64,000 bases of DNA from Tsukamurella asaccharolytica (GCF_007858435.1 NZ_VIGW01000004.1:349708-413707); one strand, 5' to 3'; counted from the stretch's first letter, positions 44,505 to 54,737 are shown. Translations and numbers: made by a program. Notes: generated from the sequence alone by a model not told the origin.

Positions 44505-45344
44505 ATGAAGCTGACACCCGCCGACGTGCGGAACGTCGCGTTCAGCAAGCCGCCGATCGGAAAGCGCGGCTACAACGAGGATGAGGTGGATCAGTTCCTC
44601 GATCTGGTCGAGACCGAGCTCGCTCGGCTGATCGACGAGAACAACGATCTGCAGCAGCGCAACGCCGAACTCGAGCGCGAGCTGGGCGAGGCCCGCGCCG
44701 GTGGCGGCCAGCAGCCGTCCGCCGACAGCACCGTCGCCTTCGCGTCGCCCACGCCGGCGCAGGCGCAGGCGCCGAAGGCTCCCGCCGCCGCCGAGCCCGC
44801 TGCCGCGGCAGCGACGCCGGCGACCACCGAGGAGGCGCACGTGCGTGCTGCCAAGGTGCTCGGCCTCGCGCAGGAGACCGCCGACCGCCTCACGAACAAC
44901 TCGCGTTCCGAGGCCGAGAAGCTCGTCTCCGACGCGCGTGCCCAGTCGGAGGCCATGGTCACCGACGCCCGGCAGAAGGCCGAGGCCATGGTGGCCGACG
45001 CCCGCCAGCGCTCCGACGCGCTCCTCGCCGACGCGCAGACCCGCTCGGAGAACCAGCTGCGCCAGGCGCAGGAGCGCTCCGACGCGCTGCAGGCCGAGGC
45101 GGAGACGAAGCACACCGAGATCATGACCACCATCAACCAGCAGCGCACCGTGCTGGAGGGTCGGATCGAGCAGCTCAAGACCTACGAGCGCGAGTACCGC
45201 ACCCGCCTCAAGACCTACCTCGAGGGTCAGCTCGAGGAGTTGCAGTCGCTGCGCAGCGCCGCCCCGGTCGATCACGGCCAGGGTCGCGGTAGCGACTTCA
45301 ACGACCCCGGCAACGCCGGCGGCGGCAACCAGCAGTACAAGTAG
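44505..45344 (+). CDS. wag31: Polar growth scaffold Wag31/DivIVA
   Basis: A 279-residue DivIVA protein. The N-terminal membrane-binding domain ([31 protein letters not shown]) ends in a first coiled coil to about residue 65; an Ala/Pro-rich linker (about 66-108) leads to a long second coiled coil with repeated (Q/K)xEAMVxDARQ units. It oligomerises at cell poles and directs apical wall growth. In M. tuberculosis the Ser/Thr kinases phosphorylate it in the linker region; the equivalent site here is not certain. GAGGGGAAACGACCT precedes the ATG. The 163-bp upstream gap holds its promoter, which I cannot assign confidently. Confidence 0.96.
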   Translation: MKLTPADVRNVAFSKPPIGKRGYNEDEVDQFLDLVETELARLIDENNDLQQRNAELERELGEARAGGGQQPSADSTVAFASPTPAQAQAPKAPAAAEPAAAAATPATTEEAHVRAAKVLGLAQETADRLTNNSRSEAEKLVSDARAQSEAMVTDARQKAEAMVADARQRSDALLADAQTRSENQLRQAQERSDALQAEAETKHTEIMTTINQQRTVLEGRIEQLKTYEREYRTRLKTYLEGQLEELQSLRSAAPVDHGQGRGSDFNDPGNAGGGNQQYK

Positions 45345-45350
45345 CCGCTG

Positions 45351-45364
45351 GTACCGGCCGGTAC
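45351..45364. repeat. 14-bp palindrome between wag31 and the next gene
   Basis: GTACCGGCCGGTAC is a perfect palindrome 6 bp after the wag31 stop. No T-tract follows. Possibly a protein site or weak terminator stem. Confidence 0.35.
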
Positions 45365-45380
45365 TCAGGGCGGAGTTCTC

Positions 45381-45977
45381 ATGCTGCTAGCGGCACTCGG
45401 GGCGACGGTCATCGGGTTCATCCTGCTGATCGTCGCCCTGGTCACGGCCAATCTCTGGCTCGCCATCGCGTGCGTCGTGGTCTCGGTGATCGGCGTTGGC
45501 CTGCTTCTCGGCGACGTCCTCACCTACCGTCGCGGCGAGCGGGACGGTGCCGACCGCACGACCGCGTGGAGCCCGGGCGACCGGGACGACGATGCGGACG
45601 GCGAGGAGCCGGCACCGTCGGCCCGGCCCGCGCGCGCCGCGGCCCCCGAGGGTGAGGCCGAGGAGCCCGGGAGCGCGCCCGAACCGGTCGACGACGCGAC
45701 CCGCGAGGCCGGCACCGTCGGCCACGAGGAGTTCGGGCATCACGGCGACGCGAACTCGACCAGGCAGTTCTCCGCGGGCCCGCTCGCCGGGGCGACCGCG
45801 TGGGCGCACGAGTCCCCGGCCGATACGGACGATGAGGCCACCCGCGGGCTCTACGCACCCGGCACGTACGACCCGGACATGACCGACCAGATCCCGCAGG
45901 TCCGGATCGATCAGGCGTGGGGTACCGAGTGGACCCCGCCGCGGGAGTCGGAGTCGGAAGATCCCGGCAGAAAATGA
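45381..45977 (+). CDS. Small membrane protein with acidic tail (Rv2144c position)
   Basis: A 198-residue protein of unknown function. Two adjacent transmembrane helices (about 2-22 and 25-46) are followed by YRRGERDGADR, then a long acidic, Pro/Ala/Glu-rich cytoplasmic tail with scattered conserved-looking motifs (NSTRQFSAG, QIPQVRIDQAW). GGCGGAG lies 8 nt before the ATG. It is the last gene before the ileS T-box and stands where Rv2144c stands in M. tuberculosis. A role at the division or polar-growth site is suggested only by location. Confidence 0.65.
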   Translation: MLLAALGATVIGFILLIVALVTANLWLAIACVVVSVIGVGLLLGDVLTYRRGERDGADRTTAWSPGDRDDDADGEEPAPSARPARAAAPEGEAEEPGSAPEPVDDATREAGTVGHEEFGHHGDANSTRQFSAGPLAGATAWAHESPADTDDEATRGLYAPGTYDPDMTDQIPQVRIDQAWGTEWTPPRESESEDPGRK

Positions 45978-45992
45978 CGTTGCACTGAGCGC

Positions 45993-45998
45993 TATCCT
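45993..45998 (+). promoter_or_regulatory. -10 hexamer of the ileS leader
   Basis: TATCCT fits the TANNNT -10 and would start transcription near 46005, just before the T-box stem I. Confidence 0.5.
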
Positions 45999-46003
45999 TG
46001 GGA

Positions 46004-46215
46004 CAGCACTGCGTTGATCCGGCCATCACCGGGGAGCATCCGGAAGAACGGGCCCGTTCGCGGGCCTCAGTAGAACCGGACGGGTGGGCCCGTCACAGCC
46101 CGTTCACGAGCGGCGCTGCCCTTTTCAGGGAGGCGCAAGCGGGGTGGTACCGCGGTACCCGGCCGAGGGCCGGGAGTCGTCCCCGTGCTGGTAGTAGACG
46201 GCACGAGGAGTCACC
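46004..46215 (+). ncRNA. T-box riboswitch (isoleucine) controlling ileS
   Basis: The 210-nt leader contains the T-box core GGTGGTACCGCGG (46143-46155); its TGGT (46145-46148) can pair with the acceptor end of uncharged tRNA-Ile, whose discriminator is A. A stem I region carries an ATC isoleucine codon at 46025-46027 in CGGCCATCACCGG as specifier candidate, and the AGTAGAAC and AAGAAC elements typical of the class occur nearby. No intrinsic terminator follows; instead GTGC/GCAC pairing close to the GAGGAG ribosome binding site suggests translational control, as known for mycobacterial ileS T-boxes. Confidence 0.9.
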
Positions 46216-49200
46216 GTGAGCAGCAAGCGCCCCTACCCGCTGGTCGATATGACCCGCGACGAGGAGAGTCCCGCCGCGTCGGGCACGCCCTCGTTCCCCG
46301 ACCTCGAGGAGCGCGTCCTCGCGTACTGGGCCGAGAACGACACCTTCCGCCGGTCCATCGCGAACCGCGCCGACGCCGACGAGTTCGTCTTCTACGACGG
46401 CCCGCCCTTCGCCAACGGCCTGCCGCACTACGGCCATCTGCTGACCGGCTACGTCAAGGATCTCGTCCCGCGCTACCAGACGATGCGCGGTAAGAAGGTC
46501 GACCGCCGATTCGGCTGGGACACCCACGGCCTGCCCGCTGAGCTCGAGGCCGAGCGCCAGCTGGGGATCAAGGACAAGTCCGAGATCGAGGCCATGGGCG
46601 TGGAGAAGTTCAACGACTACTGCCGCACGTCCGTGCTGCGGTACACCGAGGAGTGGCGCCAGTACGTCACGCGGCAGGCCCGCTGGGTCGACTTCGACAA
46701 CGATTACAAGACGCTCGACCTGGACTTCATGGAGTCCGTGATGTGGGCGTTCAAGGCCCTGCACGAGAAGGGCCTGATCTACCAGGGCTACCGCGTGCTG
46801 CCGTACTCCTGGTACGAGCAGACGCCGCTGTCGAACCAGGAGAGCAAGCTCGACGACGCCTACAAGATGCGGCAGGACCCGGCGGTCACCGTCGGAATGC
46901 CGCTGCGCACCCAGGGCACTCCGCTGGAGGCGCTGGACGGTGTCGAGGCCCTCATCTGGACCACCACGCCGTGGACGCTGCCCTCGAACCTCGCGATCGC
47001 CGTGCACCCGGACCTGGACTACGTGCACGTGGTGGGCCTCGATGGCAAGGATTACCTGCTCGCCGAGGCGCGACTGGGCCAGTACGCCCGCGAGCTGGGC
47101 GAGTCGCCCGAGATCAAGGGGACGTACAAGGGCCGCGACCTGGAATTCGCCGCGTACGAGCCACCCTTCGACTTCTTCGCCGGCCACCCCAAGGCGCACG
47201 TGACGCTGCTCGCCGACTACGTGACCACCGACTCCGGTACCGGCGTCGTGCACCTCGCGCCCGCCTTCGGTGAGGAGGACATGGACCTCGCCACGGGCAA
47301 GTACGGCATCGAGGTCGTGCAGCCGCTGGACCCGGGCGGCAAGTTCACCTCCGCGGTGCCGCCGTACGAGGGCCTGCAGGTCTTCGACGCGAACCCGGTG
47401 ATCGCCAAGGACCTCAAGGCCAAGGGCCGGCTCCTGCGCCACGAGACGATCGAGCACAGCTACCCGCACTCCTGGCGCTCGGGCCAGCCGCTGATCTACA
47501 TGGCCGTGCCGTCGTGGTTCGTCGAGGTCACCAAGATCATCCCGCGCATGCTCGAGCTGAACCAGGACATCACCTGGAACCCCGCGCACATCCGCGACGG
47601 CCAGTTCGGCAAGTGGGTCGAGGGCGCGCGCGACTGGAACATCAGCCGCAACCGCTACTGGGGGGCGCCCATCCCGGTCTGGGTGTCCGACGATCCCGAG
47701 TACCCGCGCGTGGACGTCTACGGTTCGCTCGACGAGCTGGAGCGCGACTTCGGCGTGCGTCCGACGAACCTGCACCGGCCCTACATCGACGAGCTGACCC
47801 GGCCGAATCCCGACGACCCTCGGTCGCCGGAGGACGGGCAGTCGACGATGCGCCGCGTCCCCGAGGTGCTGGACTGCTGGTTCGAGTCGGGCTCGATGCC
47901 CTTCGCGCAGGTCCACTACCCGTTCGAGAACCGCGATTGGTTCGACACCCACTTCCCGGGCGACTTCATCGTCGAGTACAACGGGCAGACCAAGGGCTGG
48001 TTCTACAACCTGCACGTGCTGGCGACGGCGCTGTTCGACAGCGCCGCCTTCCGCACCGTCGCAGCGCACGGCATCGTGCTGGGCCACGACGGCCTCAAGA
48101 TGTCGAAGTCGAAGCGGAACTACCCGGACGTCAACGAGGTCTTCAATCGCGACGGGTCGGACGCGATGCGCTGGTTCCTCATGGCCTCGCCGATCCTGCG
48201 CGGGGGCAACCTGGTGGTCACCGAGCAGGGCATCCGCGACGGCGTGCGGCAGACGCTGCTGCCCCTGTGGAACGCCTACTCGTTCCTGCAGCTCTACGCG
48301 GAGAAGCCGGCGACGTGGCGCACCGATTCCGAGGACGTGCTGGATCGCTACATCCTCGCGAAGCTGGCGCAGACCCGGGACGCGATGACCGAGGCGCTCG
48401 ACACCTGCAGCATCGCCGACGCCTGCGAGGAGCTGCGGCTCTTCGTCGACGCGCTGACCAACTGGTACGTGCGCCGCTCCCGCGCGCGGTTCTGGGACGG
48501 CTCCGACGAGGGCGCGTTCGACACGCTGTACACCGTGCTGGAGACCGTCTGCCGGCTCGCGGCGCCGCTGCTCCCCATGGCCACCGAGGCGATGTGGCGC
48601 GGCCTGACGGGCGGGGAGTCGGTGCACCTGACCGACTGGCCGGCGGCGTCGGACCTGCCGGCGGATTCCGAGCTGGTCGCGGCGATGGACGAGGTGCGCG
48701 ACGTGTGCTCGGTCGCGTCGTCGGTGCGGAAGGCGAACAAGCTGCGGGTGCGCCTGCCGCTGCACACCCTGACCGTGGCCGGTCCCGATGCGGAGAAGCT
48801 CGCGCCCTTCGCCTCGATCATCGCCGACGAGGTGAACGTGCGCGACGTGCAGGTCTCCTCCGACGCCGACCAGTACGGCCGGGTGGAGATCGCGGTCAAC
48901 GCCCGCGCCGCCGGCCCGCGCCTGGGCAGGGACGTGCAGACGGTGATCAAGGCCGTCAAGTCCGGTGACTACACCGAGGCCGACGGGGTCGTGACCGCCG
49001 CGGGCATCGCGCTGCAGGACGGCGAGTACACCCGCAAGCTGGTCGCCGCCGCGCCCGACTCCACCGCGGAGCTGCCCGACGGTGCCGGCCTCGTGGTGCT
49101 CGACCTCTCGGTGGATGCCGAGCTCGAGGCCGAGGGCTGGGCCAAGGACCGCATCCGCGAGCTGCAGGAGGCGCGCCGCGCCGCCGGTCTCGACGTGAGC

Positions 49201-49377
49201 GACCGCATCGCGCTGGTCCTCGACGTCCCGGCGGAGCACCTGCCGGCCGCGGAGGCGCACCGGGACCTGATCGCGGGCGAGGTGCTGGCCACCTCGCTCG
49301 AGTTCGGCTCGCTGGACGGGGACGCCGACGTCGTCGAGCTCGGTGACGGGGTCCGGGGCCGCCTGACTCGCGCCTGA
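46216..49377 (+). CDS. ileS: Isoleucyl-tRNA synthetase (eukaryote-like, type 2)
   Basis: A 1053-residue class I aminoacyl-tRNA synthetase. The HIGH motif is HYGH (71-74) and KMSKS is at 628-632; the CP1 editing domain includes the [17 protein letters not shown] stretch. The HYGH form and overall length place it in the eukaryote-like IleRS2 group, which tolerates mupirocin. GTG 46216 has GAGGAG upstream and lies behind the T-box, so translation rises when tRNA-Ile is uncharged. The next gene starts 51 bp on. Confidence 0.97.
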   Translation: MSSKRPYPLVDMTRDEESPAASGTPSFPDLEERVLAYWAENDTFRRSIANRADADEFVFYDGPPFANGLPHYGHLLTGYVKDLVPRYQTMRGKKVDRRFGWDTHGLPAELEAERQLGIKDKSEIEAMGVEKFNDYCRTSVLRYTEEWRQYVTRQARWVDFDNDYKTLDLDFMESVMWAFKALHEKGLIYQGYRVLPYSWYEQTPLSNQESKLDDAYKMRQDPAVTVGMPLRTQGTPLEALDGVEALIWTTTPWTLPSNLAIAVHPDLDYVHVVGLDGKDYLLAEARLGQYARELGESPEIKGTYKGRDLEFAAYEPPFDFFAGHPKAHVTLLADYVTTDSGTGVVHLAPAFGEEDMDLATGKYGIEVVQPLDPGGKFTSAVPPYEGLQVFDANPVIAKDLKAKGRLLRHETIEHSYPHSWRSGQPLIYMAVPSWFVEVTKIIPRMLELNQDITWNPAHIRDGQFGKWVEGARDWNISRNRYWGAPIPVWVSDDPEYPRVDVYGSLDELERDFGVRPTNLHRPYIDELTRPNPDDPRSPEDGQSTMRRVPEVLDCWFESGSMPFAQVHYPFENRDWFDTHFPGDFIVEYNGQTKGWFYNLHVLATALFDSAAFRTVAAHGIVLGHDGLKMSKSKRNYPDVNEVFNRDGSDAMRWFLMASPILRGGNLVVTEQGIRDGVRQTLLPLWNAYSFLQLYAEKPATWRTDSEDVLDRYILAKLAQTRDAMTEALDTCSIADACEELRLFVDALTNWYVRRSRARFWDGSDEGAFDTLYTVLETVCRLAAPLLPMATEAMWRGLTGGESVHLTDWPAASDLPADSELVAAMDEVRDVCSVASSVRKANKLRVRLPLHTLTVAGPDAEKLAPFASIIADEVNVRDVQVSSDADQYGRVEIAVNARAAGPRLGRDVQTVIKAVKSGDYTEADGVVTAAGIALQDGEYTRKLVAAAPDSTAELPDGAGLVVLDLSVDAELEAEGWAKDRIRELQEARRAAGLDVSDRIALVLDVPAEHLPAAEAHRDLIAGEVLATSLEFGSLDGDADVVELGDGVRGRLTRA

Positions 49378-49396
49378 GCTGGGAGAAACCGTGTAG

Positions 49397-49425
49397 CCCA
49401 CTGTAGCGATCGGCGCTACAGTGGG
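49397..49425. promoter_or_regulatory. 12-bp inverted-repeat operator over the vapB promoter
   Basis: The arms CCCACTGTAGCG (49397-49408) and CGCTACAGTGGG (49414-49425) are perfectly complementary across 5 nt. The right arm contains a TACAGT -10 (49417-49422) ending 6 nt before the antitoxin ATG. This is the expected layout for autorepression by a VapB-VapC complex. Confidence 0.75.
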
Positions 49426-49428
49426 CCC

Positions 49429-49680
49429 ATGGCTCGAGTGATCGCGCAACGCGAGCTGCGGAACGACAACGCAGCGGTGATGAAGTCCGTCGAGGCGGGG
49501 GAGACCTTCGTGGTGACCCGCAACGGGACCCCGGTCGCCGAGCTGCGCCCGGTGCCCGCGGGTCGGCGCATGTTCGTCCGCCGAGCGGATCTGCGGAACG
49601 CGCTCGGAGCGGGCGTGCACATCGACGCCGAGGCGTTCCGTGCTGATCTGGATGCCCTGGCCGACCAGGGGCCGTGGTGA
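49429..49680 (+). CDS. vapB: Antitoxin of the Phd/VapB (prevent-host-death) family
   Basis: An 83-residue antitoxin. The N-terminal DNA-binding Phd fold has the pattern [38 protein letters not shown]; the C-terminal half ([13 protein letters not shown]...ALADQGPW) is the charged toxin-binding tail. It starts at ATG 49429 without a ribosome binding site, following the TACAGT -10 inside the palindrome, so it is probably leaderless. The stop overlaps the toxin start by 4 nt (GTGA). It would bind the palindrome and neutralise the PIN toxin. Confidence 0.88.
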   Translation: MARVIAQRELRNDNAAVMKSVEAGETFVVTRNGTPVAELRPVPAGRRMFVRRADLRNALGAGVHIDAEAFRADLDALADQGPW

Positions 49681-50069
49681 CCGCACCGGGCCTGCTCGAC
49701 ACCTCTGTGCTCATCGCCATGCCGAATGTCATCGATCTGATGCCGGAGATCACCGCGATCGCCGCCATCACGGCGGCGGAGCTCGCCGCCGCACCGCACC
49801 TGACGTCGGATCCGATGGAAGCCGCGCGGCGGCAATTGCGACTGCAGGAGGTGACCGCGGTGTACGAGCCGATCCCGTTCGACGCGGGGGCCGCCGCGAG
49901 CTACGGGTTGATCGCCGCGGCGGTGTTCCGTCGCGGGCGGACGCCTCGCCGTCGGCTCGCCGACCTGCTGATCGCCGCGACCGCCCACGCGCACGGGCTG
50001 GACGTCTACACGCGCAACCCGGACGACTTCGCGGGCCTCGACGATCTCGTCCGCGTCGTCGCGATCTAG
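49677..50069 (+). CDS. vapC: PIN-domain RNase toxin, VapC-type
   Basis: A 130-residue PIN-domain endoribonuclease. The acidic metal-binding residues are present: Asp8 (LLDTSVLIA), Glu35 (TAAELAA), Asp96 ([12 protein letters not shown]) and Asp116/Asp117 ([11 protein letters not shown]). VapC toxins cut tRNA or rRNA and stop translation. GTG 49677 overlaps the antitoxin stop; a GTG one codon earlier is also in frame. The gene is followed by dinB after only 2 nt, which is unusual for a toxin-antitoxin pair. No degradation is seen, so it is probably functional. Confidence 0.88.
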   Translation: MTAPGLLDTSVLIAMPNVIDLMPEITAIAAITAAELAAAPHLTSDPMEAARRQLRLQEVTAVYEPIPFDAGAAASYGLIAAAVFRRGRTPRRRLADLLIAATAHAHGLDVYTRNPDDFAGLDDLVRVVAI

Positions 50070-50071
50070 TC

Positions 50072-51448
50072 GTGTCCGGCGATCGCAGCGCCCGCTGGGT
50101 TCTGCACTTCGACATGGACGCGTTCTTCGCGTCCTGCGAGCAGCTGACCCGACCCACGCTCCGCGGGCGTCCCGTGCTGGTGGGCGGGCTCGGCGGCCGC
50201 GGCGTGGTGGCGGGCTGCTCGTACGAGGCGCGGGTCTTCGGCGCGCGCTCGGCGATGCCGATGCACCAGGCGCGCCGGCTCGTCGGCGCGGCCGCGGTGG
50301 TGCTGCCGCCGCGCGGCGCGCTGTACGGGACGGTCAGCCGCCGCGTCTTCGGAGCGGTGCGGGAGCTCATCCCCGTCGTCGAGAGGCTGTCGTTCGACGA
50401 GGCCTTCGGCGAACCCGTCGAGCTCGCCGGGGCGTCCACCGACGACGTGACGGCCTTCGCCGAGGAGCTGCGGCGCCGGATCCGCGAGGAGACGGGGCTC
50501 GTGGCCAGCGTCGGCGCGGGGGCGGGGAAGCAGGCCGCGAAGATCGCCTCCGGCCTCGCCAAGCCCGACGGGGTCTCCGTCATCCCGCCCGCCGCGCAGG
50601 AGTCGATGCTGTACCCGCTACCGGTGCGCAAGCTCTGGGGCATCGGTCCGGTGGCGGGGGAGCGGCTGTCGCGGTTGGGGATCGACACCATCGGGCAGTT
50701 CGCGGCGATGAGCGAGGTCGAGGTGGTGTCGGTGCTCGGCGTCACGCTGGGACCGGCGCTGCACCGGCTCGCCCGCGGCGAGGACGACCGGCCCGTGGCC
50801 GTGAACGGCGAGGCGAAGTCGATCAGCGCGGAACACACCCTTGAGACCGACGTGACCACGATGAACGCGCTGCGGCGGGAGATCGACCGGAGCGCCGAGC
50901 ACGCGCTGCGGCGGCTGCGCCGGGACGGGCGCGGGGCGCGGACCGTCGTGCTCAAGCTCAAGCGGTCCGACATGTCCCTGCTCACCCGGTCCGCCACGCT
51001 GCCGTCCGCCACCACCGACGGTGCCGTGCTCACCGCGACCGCCCAGCGGCTCGCGCTCGACCCCGTGGAGATCGGCGGGCTGCGCCTCGTCGGGGTCGGA
51101 TTCTCCGGGCTCAGCAGCGTCGAGCAATTCACCCTGTTCGGCGAGGAGCCCGCGGAGGCATCCGGTACCGGCGTCACCGAGAGCGACGACGCCGCCGCGG
51201 CGCCGGCCGAGGTCGAGGTGCCGCTCGTGGGGTGGCGCCCGGGTATGGATGTGCGGCACCCCGAGTTCGGCCACGGCTGGGTGCAGGGCGCCGGCCACGG
51301 CGTGCTGAGCGTGCGCTTCGAGACCCGCACCTCCGGCCCGGGGCGCATGCGCAGTTTCAAGGCCGACGACCCCGACCTCCGCGAGGCCGACCCGCTCGAC
51401 TCCCTCGACTGGCCCGCCGAGCACCTGCGGACCGGCGAGGACGACTGA
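50072..51448 (+). CDS. dinB: Y-family DNA polymerase IV (DinB/DinX)
   Basis: A 458-residue translesion polymerase. The catalytic acids are in [11 protein letters not shown] (Asp14) and SFDEAF (Asp109, Glu110); a helix-hairpin-helix thumb follows ([22 protein letters not shown]), then the little finger. A clamp-binding motif QFTLF lies near residue 352. About 100 residues follow it, ending in a Tudor-like module ([24 protein letters not shown]) known from mycobacterial DinX. GTG 50072 comes 2 nt after the vapC stop, with no separate promoter or SOS box visible, so it probably shares the vapBC promoter. It corresponds to Rv1537, downstream of ileS. Confidence 0.92.
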   Translation: MSGDRSARWVLHFDMDAFFASCEQLTRPTLRGRPVLVGGLGGRGVVAGCSYEARVFGARSAMPMHQARRLVGAAAVVLPPRGALYGTVSRRVFGAVRELIPVVERLSFDEAFGEPVELAGASTDDVTAFAEELRRRIREETGLVASVGAGAGKQAAKIASGLAKPDGVSVIPPAAQESMLYPLPVRKLWGIGPVAGERLSRLGIDTIGQFAAMSEVEVVSVLGVTLGPALHRLARGEDDRPVAVNGEAKSISAEHTLETDVTTMNALRREIDRSAEHALRRLRRDGRGARTVVLKLKRSDMSLLTRSATLPSATTDGAVLTATAQRLALDPVEIGGLRLVGVGFSGLSSVEQFTLFGEEPAEASGTGVTESDDAAAAPAEVEVPLVGWRPGMDVRHPEFGHGWVQGAGHGVLSVRFETRTSGPGRMRSFKADDPDLREADPLDSLDWPAEHLRTGEDD

Positions 51449-51458
51449 GTCCTTGCGG

Positions 51459-53075
51459 TCAGGCCGCGGCGCGCAGGTCGGCGGGCATCTGGCAGCTCCA
51501 CGGCTCGTTCGCGTCGTGTTCGGAGAGCAGTGCTTCGAGGATCGGCGGGCCGTGCGGGCCGTCGAGGATCGCGGCGATGTCGTCATGGATGGAACCGACG
51601 CACTCCCGGTACCGCACCCGCAGTTCCTCGGCGCGCCAGAGGTTCCGGAGCTCCGCGATGCGGGCGTTCCAACGTTCGAGGGCGCGGCGGTAGAGCTCGT
51701 CGGCGTGGTGCTTGTGGTTCACCCGGTGCTCGTGGGTCGGGTCGGCGGAGCGGCGCCATCCGGTGCGGCCGGCGTACTCGCCGCCGCGGACGGTGATGGT
51801 GTCCCAGCCCCGCGGGAGGTCGCCGGTCTCGGGGGTGACCTTCCCGTGGTGGGCGTCGCAGGCGAGAGTGAGACAGGTGATGTCCGTGGCGCCGCCGTCG
51901 GCCCACTCGGTGATGTGGTGCACCTGGCAGCGCGTGGCCGGGGCGTCGCACCCGGGGGCGGTACAGCCCTTCTCGGATCCGTACAGCGCGATCCGCTGGT
52001 CGGCGGAGGCGAGCCGCTTCTCCCGCCCGAGGAACAGCGGCCGCGACGCGAGGTCGAGGACCAGCACGTACTTCGGATTCGCGCCCATCATCCGGAGCGC
52101 GTCCTCCACGGGCAGCCGCCCGCCGGTCGCGGTGGTGGCGATGCCCGCCTCGGTCTCCAACTGATCGATGCCGAGCGTGATGACCGGGACGCACGGCAGG
52201 CCGCGATGGTGCCCGAGCTCGCCCGATGCGATCGCCATCCGCATCGCGGTGACGAGGGCGTCGTGGTTGCGCTGCGCGGTGGTGCGCCGGTCGCGCTTCG
52301 CCGCCGCCGTGACGGCGTCCCGATCGGCGAGGTCCACGGGATCGTCGGCATCCGCGGGGTTGTTCACGCCGGGTCGCGCGAGCTTCTCCAGGATCGTGTC
52401 CAGGAGCGCCCGGCCCTCGGGGGAGAGGTCACCGTCGAACGGGCTCATCAGATCGTCGTCCTGCCGGCCCACGCTGAGCCCGCGGGCGCGGGCGATCACA
52501 TCGGAATCAGGCTCAGCCCCATCGGGATCGAGGTGGGCGAGCGCGCGGGCGCCGATGACGGCGAGGTCCTCGGGCGTGACGTCCGCGGCGGCGGTGACGA
52601 GCACGTCCTCGAGGATCGCGGCCTGGTCCGGGCGGATGGTCCTGCGGCACTTCGCGAAGACGTGCTCGATCGCGAGCGCGTGGCGGTCAGAGATCGTTCC
52701 GAGGCGTTGCGCTTCGGCGACGAGCCCGTACCGCGGCTCGGGCCGCACGCCGTGCCCGTGCTGGCGAGCGCGATCCCGCGCGCCGTGGATCCGATCCCGC
52801 GCCTCGCCACCCGCGAGGCGCAGCCGCTGCACCAGCAGCTCCTTCATCCCGGTGTACCCGAGGCGCCCCGGCAATCCCTGCTCGACCGCGACCTGGGCGA
52901 GGAGGTGCTGGCTGTACGGCACCGTGCGAGCCGCGGTCTCCAGCCGCTCGAGCGATGCCAGGACGTCCTCGGAATCCAGCATCACGGGGTCCGCCTGCGC
53001 CAGCCGCTCTGCCGCGTGTTCGAACGCGGCGAGCGCGTCGAGATACTCCACTGATGTGCAGGTGGAAGTGATCAT
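51459..53075 (-). CDS. DUF222 / HNH endonuclease domain protein (13E12-type)
   Basis: A 538-residue protein: an N-terminal DUF222 region (helical, Arg- and Ala-rich, about 1-340) and a C-terminal HNH nuclease with GCTAPGCDAPATRCQVHHITEWADGG and CLTLACDAHHGKV (about residues 370-415). Zn-binding Cys pairs and the catalytic HH are intact. This family, multi-copy in mycolata and called 13E12 repeats in M. tuberculosis, may be a selfish or defence-linked nuclease; its role is not settled. ATG 53075 has AGAGGGGG upstream. It converges on dinB with 10 bp between stops. Confidence 0.85.
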   Translation of the reverse strand: MITSTCTSVEYLDALAAFEHAAERLAQADPVMLDSEDVLASLERLETAARTVPYSQHLLAQVAVEQGLPGRLGYTGMKELLVQRLRLAGGEARDRIHGARDRARQHGHGVRPEPRYGLVAEAQRLGTISDRHALAIEHVFAKCRRTIRPDQAAILEDVLVTAAADVTPEDLAVIGARALAHLDPDGAEPDSDVIARARGLSVGRQDDDLMSPFDGDLSPEGRALLDTILEKLARPGVNNPADADDPVDLADRDAVTAAAKRDRRTTAQRNHDALVTAMRMAIASGELGHHRGLPCVPVITLGIDQLETEAGIATTATGGRLPVEDALRMMGANPKYVLVLDLASRPLFLGREKRLASADQRIALYGSEKGCTAPGCDAPATRCQVHHITEWADGGATDITCLTLACDAHHGKVTPETGDLPRGWDTITVRGGEYAGRTGWRRSADPTHEHRVNHKHHADELYRRALERWNARIAELRNLWRAEELRVRYRECVGSIHDDIAAILDGPHGPPILEALLSEHDANEPWSCQMPADLRAAA

Positions 53076-53179
53076 CGCGGCCCCCTCTAATACCTCGATT
53101 CTACCCCCTGTGTTCGGCGCAAGGTAAGGTTAATCGACAGAATGTACGAATAAGACTCACCGGCGGCGGGCAGGTGACC

Positions 53180-53578
53180 TCAGTGCCCGTCGACCAGCAG
53201 TCCGCGCAGGCGCTCCAGGTCGGCGAGGACCGTCGCGCAGTCCCGGTCGAAGTCGGTATCGCTCGCACCGAGTCGTCGCACGGTGAAAAGTATCTCGGCA
53301 CCCTCGGGGTGGGTGAGCACCCGCAACGGATTGTTGACGATGGTGCCGTCGGGCAGCGTCACGCCGTGGTCCAGCACGCCGAATTCGTTGTCCGGAGCAA
53401 AATGAACCCGCACCTCGCCCATCGGCGAGTGGGTGATCAGGTCCTCGCCGTCCACCCGCAGGCCCGTCGCGAGCCCGGCGGCCCACTGGACGAGATTCGC
53501 CGGATCGCGGGCGAACTCGTACACCTCCGCCGCGGGGCGGGGGATCACGACGCTGATGTGACGGGATTCGTCGCTCAT
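53180..53578 (-). CDS. SRPBCC-fold protein
   Basis: A 132-residue polyketide-cyclase/START-like protein (ISVVIPRPAAEVYEFARDPANLVQWAAGL at the start, a Pro-rich beta core and a C-terminal helix ending RLRGLLVDGH). No catalytic residues are evident. ATG 53578 is chosen over an in-frame GTG at 53584 because TACACT (53591-53586) is a good -10 ending 7 nt before this ATG, and GTG would lie at the start of transcription. Probably a ligand-binding or stress-related AHSA1-like protein. It is isolated from its neighbours. Confidence 0.75.
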   Translation of the reverse strand: MSDESRHISVVIPRPAAEVYEFARDPANLVQWAAGLATGLRVDGEDLITHSPMGEVRVHFAPDNEFGVLDHGVTLPDGTIVNNPLRVLTHPEGAEILFTVRRLGASDTDFDRDCATVLADLERLRGLLVDGH

Positions 53579-53585
53579 GGTCACC

Positions 53586-53591
53586 AGTGTA
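53586..53591 (-). promoter_or_regulatory. -10 hexamer of leaderless SRPBCC gene promoter
   Basis: On the minus strand TACACT ends 7 nt before ATG 53578. Beyond it, 53592-53792 is a 200-bp gap to the ansA stop in which I see no further gene. Confidence 0.5.
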
Positions 53592-53792
53592 CGCGGGTTA
53601 GGTTGCAGGCGTGGGGAATTGATCCGCGGCTAATCAGGTTGTTCCGGTGTTCCTGCGGTGCGGGACGCTGGTGGAGGTCCTTCCCGGCGACCGCCTGCGC
53701 GCCCGTCGGGGAGGGTGCGATCGACCAGGTGCGCAACCCGATCCGCTTCTCCCGCACGCCGGCCACCGACTACCCTCGCCGAGGACCGAGCC

Positions 53793-54737
53793 CTACCGCC
53801 CGAGATACGCCGCGATCCACCGCGGGCCCACGCCGGCGGCCAGCAGGGCGAGCAGCACGATCCGCGCCTGCCCGGGCCGCAGCCGCCGGGAGAGCAGCGC
53901 CCCGGCGGCGACGAGATCGGCCGCGCCGCCGCCCCCTCCGTACGCCGCGTCGACGGGGCCGGACGCGATCCGCGTGGAGACGACCACGACGACACCCGCC
54001 TCCAGCGCGCGCCGCACCGCGGCCGCGAGCTCCGCTGTCGTGTTCCCGCTCCCGGTGCCCGCCAGCACGATCCCCCGGGCCCCGGCCCCGACGGCAGCGT
54101 CGACGAGGGCACCGTCGGCCCCCGGATACGACGCGACGACGTCCACGCGCACGTCGGCGATCGGCGCCGGCTTGGTCAGCAGGCGGTGCGGCGCGGTGCC
54201 CTCCAGTGCGGCCACCGGCAGGCCGCCGGCGAAGGGCTGCGGTGCGACCGTGGAGACCTTCGCGAGCCCGCGCACCGTCTGCACCTGCCCGGCGAACGAG
54301 AGCAGCACCCCGAGCCCCCGGTACGCGGGATCGGCGGCGACGGCGATCGCCTCCGCGAGGTTCGCGGGACCGTCCGCGTCAGGGGAGTCGGCGGGCTGCT
54401 GCGCGCCGGTGAAGACGACGGGCCGCGGATCGGCGTGCGTGAGGTCCACCAGGAGCGAGGTCTCCTCCATGGTGTCCGTTCCGTGCGTCACCACGACGCC
54501 CGCCACGTCCGGGTCGGCGAGTGCGTCCGCGACCGCGGCGCGGATCTCGTCGAGCTGGCCGAGCGTCAGGGCGGAGGAGTCCGCGGCCGTCACGTCGCGG
54601 ACCGTCACGTCGACCCCGGGCACCGCGCCGGCGGTCTCCACCAGCGCAGCGCCGGCGTCGGTGGGTACCGCGGCGCCGGCGTCGTCGTGGCGACTGGCGA
54701 TGGTGCCGCCGGTGGCGAGCACGATCACTTCAGGCAT
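53793..54737 (-). CDS. ansA: L-asparaginase
   Basis: A 314-residue type I/II L-asparaginase hydrolysing asparagine to aspartate and ammonia. The first catalytic Thr is in ATGGTIAS (Thr12) and the second in VVVTHGTDTMEET (Thr87, Asp88); VLAGTGSGNTT lies in the C-terminal domain. ATG 54737 gives a normal start; the longer open frame upstream is not homologous. No signal peptide is present, so a cytoplasmic enzyme is likely. It matches Rv1538c in order: dinX, ansA, lspA. Confidence 0.93.
   Translation of the reverse strand: MPEVIVLATGGTIASRHDDAGAAVPTDAGAALVETAGAVPGVDVTVRDVTAADSSALTLGQLDEIRAAVADALADPDVAGVVVTHGTDTMEETSLLVDLTHADPRPVVFTGAQQPADSPDADGPANLAEAIAVAADPAYRGLGVLLSFAGQVQTVRGLAKVSTVAPQPFAGGLPVAALEGTAPHRLLTKPAPIADVRVDVVASYPGADGALVDAAVGAGARGIVLAGTGSGNTTAELAAAVRRALEAGVVVVVSTRIASGPVDAAYGGGGGAADLVAAGALLSRRLRPGQARIVLLALLAAGVGPRWIAAYLGR

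Noticed and set aside
46093-49686. A 1197-codon minus-strand open frame antisense to ileS
   Set aside because: Composition is typical of antisense GC-rich DNA, with no recognisable domain, and ileS itself is certain.
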